Origin: Letharia columbiana | Lineage: Eukaryota > Ascomycota > Lecanoromycetes > Lecanorales > Parmeliaceae | Length of the DNA: 64,000 bases | Assembly: GCF_014066305.1 (NCBI RefSeq) | Contig: NW_023501037.1 | Span: forward strand, 1,798,501-1,862,500 | Direction: 5' to 3' | Shown: positions 62,335-64,000 of the stretch, piece by piece | Position numbering within the stretch: position 1 is the first letter of the stretch | Layout of the letters: the number at the start of each line of letters is the position of its first letter | The notes under the pieces: model-generated | Told to the model about the DNA's origin: nothing | The model's database searches: none | Seen by the model: the letters and a program-made list of their open reading frames with translations, nothing else | Program-made: the position numbers and the translations under genes

Positions 62335-64000
62335 TTATGGGTGAGGCTCTTCGGGATACCGCTTATGAAAGTCGTCTATTAGATTCTAGTAATTTTCGAA
62401 TTTACCGCCGTTCGCATTATATCAGATAGAGTTATTATCGAGATTTTCCCACTTAACTTTATACTTAAAACGGCTATAGATTAATTTAAAGCTAAGTATT
62501 TCTTTAATAATCTATTCGATTTAATCGTTAATAGTAATATACTTCGGCGAAGAGTTTACCTACTCTAATAAGGGGTTATTTATTATAAGACTTAAGAGAT
62601 TAGAATAAAAGACGTTATAGATTCTTATAATTAACGAAAGTTTTAGATAATATAAGATTCTTATAAGACCTATAATCTCGAATAAATCGAGTCTCTTATA
62701 GTTTAATTTACGGGAAGGGCGATCGAAGATAATATTCTTACTATTTAGAAAGACCTTATCGCCTATTTAAAAAGTAACCTTTTATTAATACTTATTAACT
62801 TATATAACTATAGCCTTCTAAATATAATTTATATTACTTCGAATATACTTAAGAACTTATTTTATATAATTCGTAATATTCTTTACTCGAGTAGTATTAA
62901 GACGCTTATATATAATCTCGTAGTCGATAATATTCGAGCTGAAAGTCATTCGAGAATAGAATCTCTTATTTATAAGGAAAGGTGGGATATTAATAATCGA
63001 TAAGATAGTATTATTATCGGCGAACTCGATAATAGATAGTTATCTTATCTAGTCGTCTTATATATAGTTATAGTATATTTAAAGATAACGCTTTATATTC
63101 TAATTCGCTCATTCGATCTATCTATTAGTTTTAGAGTAAAAGACTATTAATAACTTAACTATAATACCTAGTCTCTCGTAAAAAGACTTCTATATAATAG
63201 CTATAAATTAAGATTCTCGATCCGATATTATTAAGGTCGATAGATCGTATAGACGAAATACTTTCTTAAGTAATAAGTTAACTGTCTTCTTAGCGATAGT
63301 ATCTTTATCGATGTTAGAATAGACTACGTAGTAATGTTTCTTAGTAAGTCGATCGATCTTAATATTTAGAGGCGTAGTTATAATCTTAATAATAGATATA
63401 AGGCGTATATTAGTCGTAGTTTATATTATAATTAACTTAATAATAGCCTTTATAAACTCTATATCTTTATATCTAGTACGATATAAGTTATTTAATTTTC
63501 GAAGGTATTTCTTTATAGTCTTTAAGGTGATAAAACTTCTTACGATATTCTATAACTCTCTTAGATTACTTCTTAATTTATTTAAAAGATAATACTCTAC
63601 TATAACGATTTCGTTAATATTAAGAACGATATCTAATCGAATAAAGTCTAAATAGAAGTCGATAAAGATTCGAGTTTCTTATTATAGAGTATATATATTA
63701 TATAATATATTACTACGTCGATTTAAGTTCTTATAGATATCGACTAACTCGTTTATAATCTTATTAACAAATTAATATAAATTAATAAAGTTTCGAAGTC
63801 TTCTATATATAATATATTATATAGTCTTATCGCCGAGTCGTAAGATTATATAGACTATCTTAGAGTTTTTAATAAGATAATAATCGCTATTAGTCTTAAA
63901 TTTCTATTCTATTCTAGAGGACTAGTCGTCTTAGATAGAGTTACTATTATTAATAAATAGAGATAAGTCTAGAATCTTGATTAATTTCTCTTTTAAACGT
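62335..64000 (-). pseudogene. pol: gypsy-2 Pol relic (integrase, chromodomain)
   Basis: On the minus strand the integrase core is seen near 63350-62890: IDRLTKKHYYV, then VFRLYDLSTLIISDRE, ERLGIIVKL and IEFADNNTI. A GDKVFL..KNI-like block lies near 62770-62730. The chromodomain follows (KYKVKWE-like near 62470-62440), ending GGKFENY and, after a RIP stop, LIDDFHKRYPEEPHP with the natural stop at 62335-62337. The last 12 codons are unmutated, whereas everything upstream is RIP-damaged. The N-terminal domains lie to the right of the window edge. Confidence 0.88.

Larger units (their letters stand above)
1..64000. other. AT-rich, RIP-mutated repeat block
   Basis: Nearly the whole window is AT-rich with almost no CpA or TpG and a great excess of TpA, while CpG is still seen. 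This matches repeat-induced point mutation, the premeiotic C-to-T process of filamentous ascomycetes acting mainly at CpA in duplicated DNA. Transposon frames remain readable, but codons that would be Gln, Trp or Arg are stops. Only short islands have normal composition. No intact host gene, tRNA or rRNA was recognised. The assignment to a fungal heterochromatic isochore is inference from composition and element types; the species cannot be told. Confidence 0.9.
61456..64000 (-). mobile_element. Ty3/gypsy element, 3' part (gypsy-2)
   Basis: On the minus strand, from the right edge: Pol relic (integrase, chromodomain), a 3' non-coding region, polypurine tract and 3' LTR (61456-61619). LTR and polypurine tract resemble those of gypsy-1, so the two are related. 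The remainder lies beyond the window. Confidence 0.88.

Noticed and set aside
1..64000. Mitochondrial or bacterial low-GC genome
   Set aside because: AT-richness here comes with specific loss of CpA and TpG and with LTR retrotransposons, MULE and Tc1 elements, which points to RIP in a fungal nuclear genome.

Overview
This window looks like repeat-only heterochromatin from a filamentous ascomycete (Pezizomycotina). I found no intact host gene, tRNA or rRNA. Most of it is extremely AT-rich, and the dinucleotides CpA and TpG are almost absent while TpA is in great excess; many 60-base stretches have no CA or TG at all. That is the signature of repeat-induced point mutation (RIP). Reading frames of transposons can still be followed for kilobases, but Gln, Trp and Arg codons have repeatedly become stops, so all coding remains are pseudogenes.

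Layout. 1-4019: 3' part of a Ty1/copia element (+), with a 25-bp x 9 minisatellite and its 3' LTR. 4020-17732: RIP-degraded, mostly unassigned DNA, interrupted by a complete Mutator-like element (10356-13301, transposase on the minus strand, 8-bp target duplication). 17738-18672: a complete small non-autonomous LTR element (TRIM-like, 935 bp, target duplication ATAAG). 18678-30560: unassigned degraded DNA. 30560-33560: Plavaka-type transposase relic (+). 33727-34056: 113-bp tandem repeats. 34580-34930: A-rich tract with a 46-A run. About 35240-43725: Ty3/gypsy chromodomain element (+), split by a complete Tc1/mariner element (36477-38318) in its Gag and by a second, unclassified insertion near 41020-41468. 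43726-48106: relics, a 5'-truncated TRIM copy (45640-45998) and two islands with little RIP. 48107-55227: a structurally complete Ty1/copia element (7,121 bp, 152-bp LTRs, target duplication GTCTT), sibling of the one at the left edge. 56273-57274: a second full TRIM copy (minus strand, target duplication GATTT). 59601-60289: a MULE-type MITE with 90-bp terminal inverted repeats containing a nested 84-bp palindrome. 61456-64000: 3' part of a second gypsy element (minus strand), whose 3' untranslated region abruptly lacks RIP.

How the parts relate. The copia and TRIM families share a primer-binding site matching the anticodon arm of initiator tRNA-Met, so the TRIM may have been mobilised by copia-type machinery. 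The MULE and the 689-bp MITE share a 24-bp GC-rich motif at the inner ends of their inverted repeats. Elements are nested (Tc1 in gypsy, copia in a less mutated island, MULE and TRIM in older debris), which gives a relative insertion order. The islands that escaped RIP (3380-4019, 18000-18672, 41020-41470, 46920-47060, 47870-48200, 54640-55270, 59640-59960, 61620-62375) are the most informative parts.
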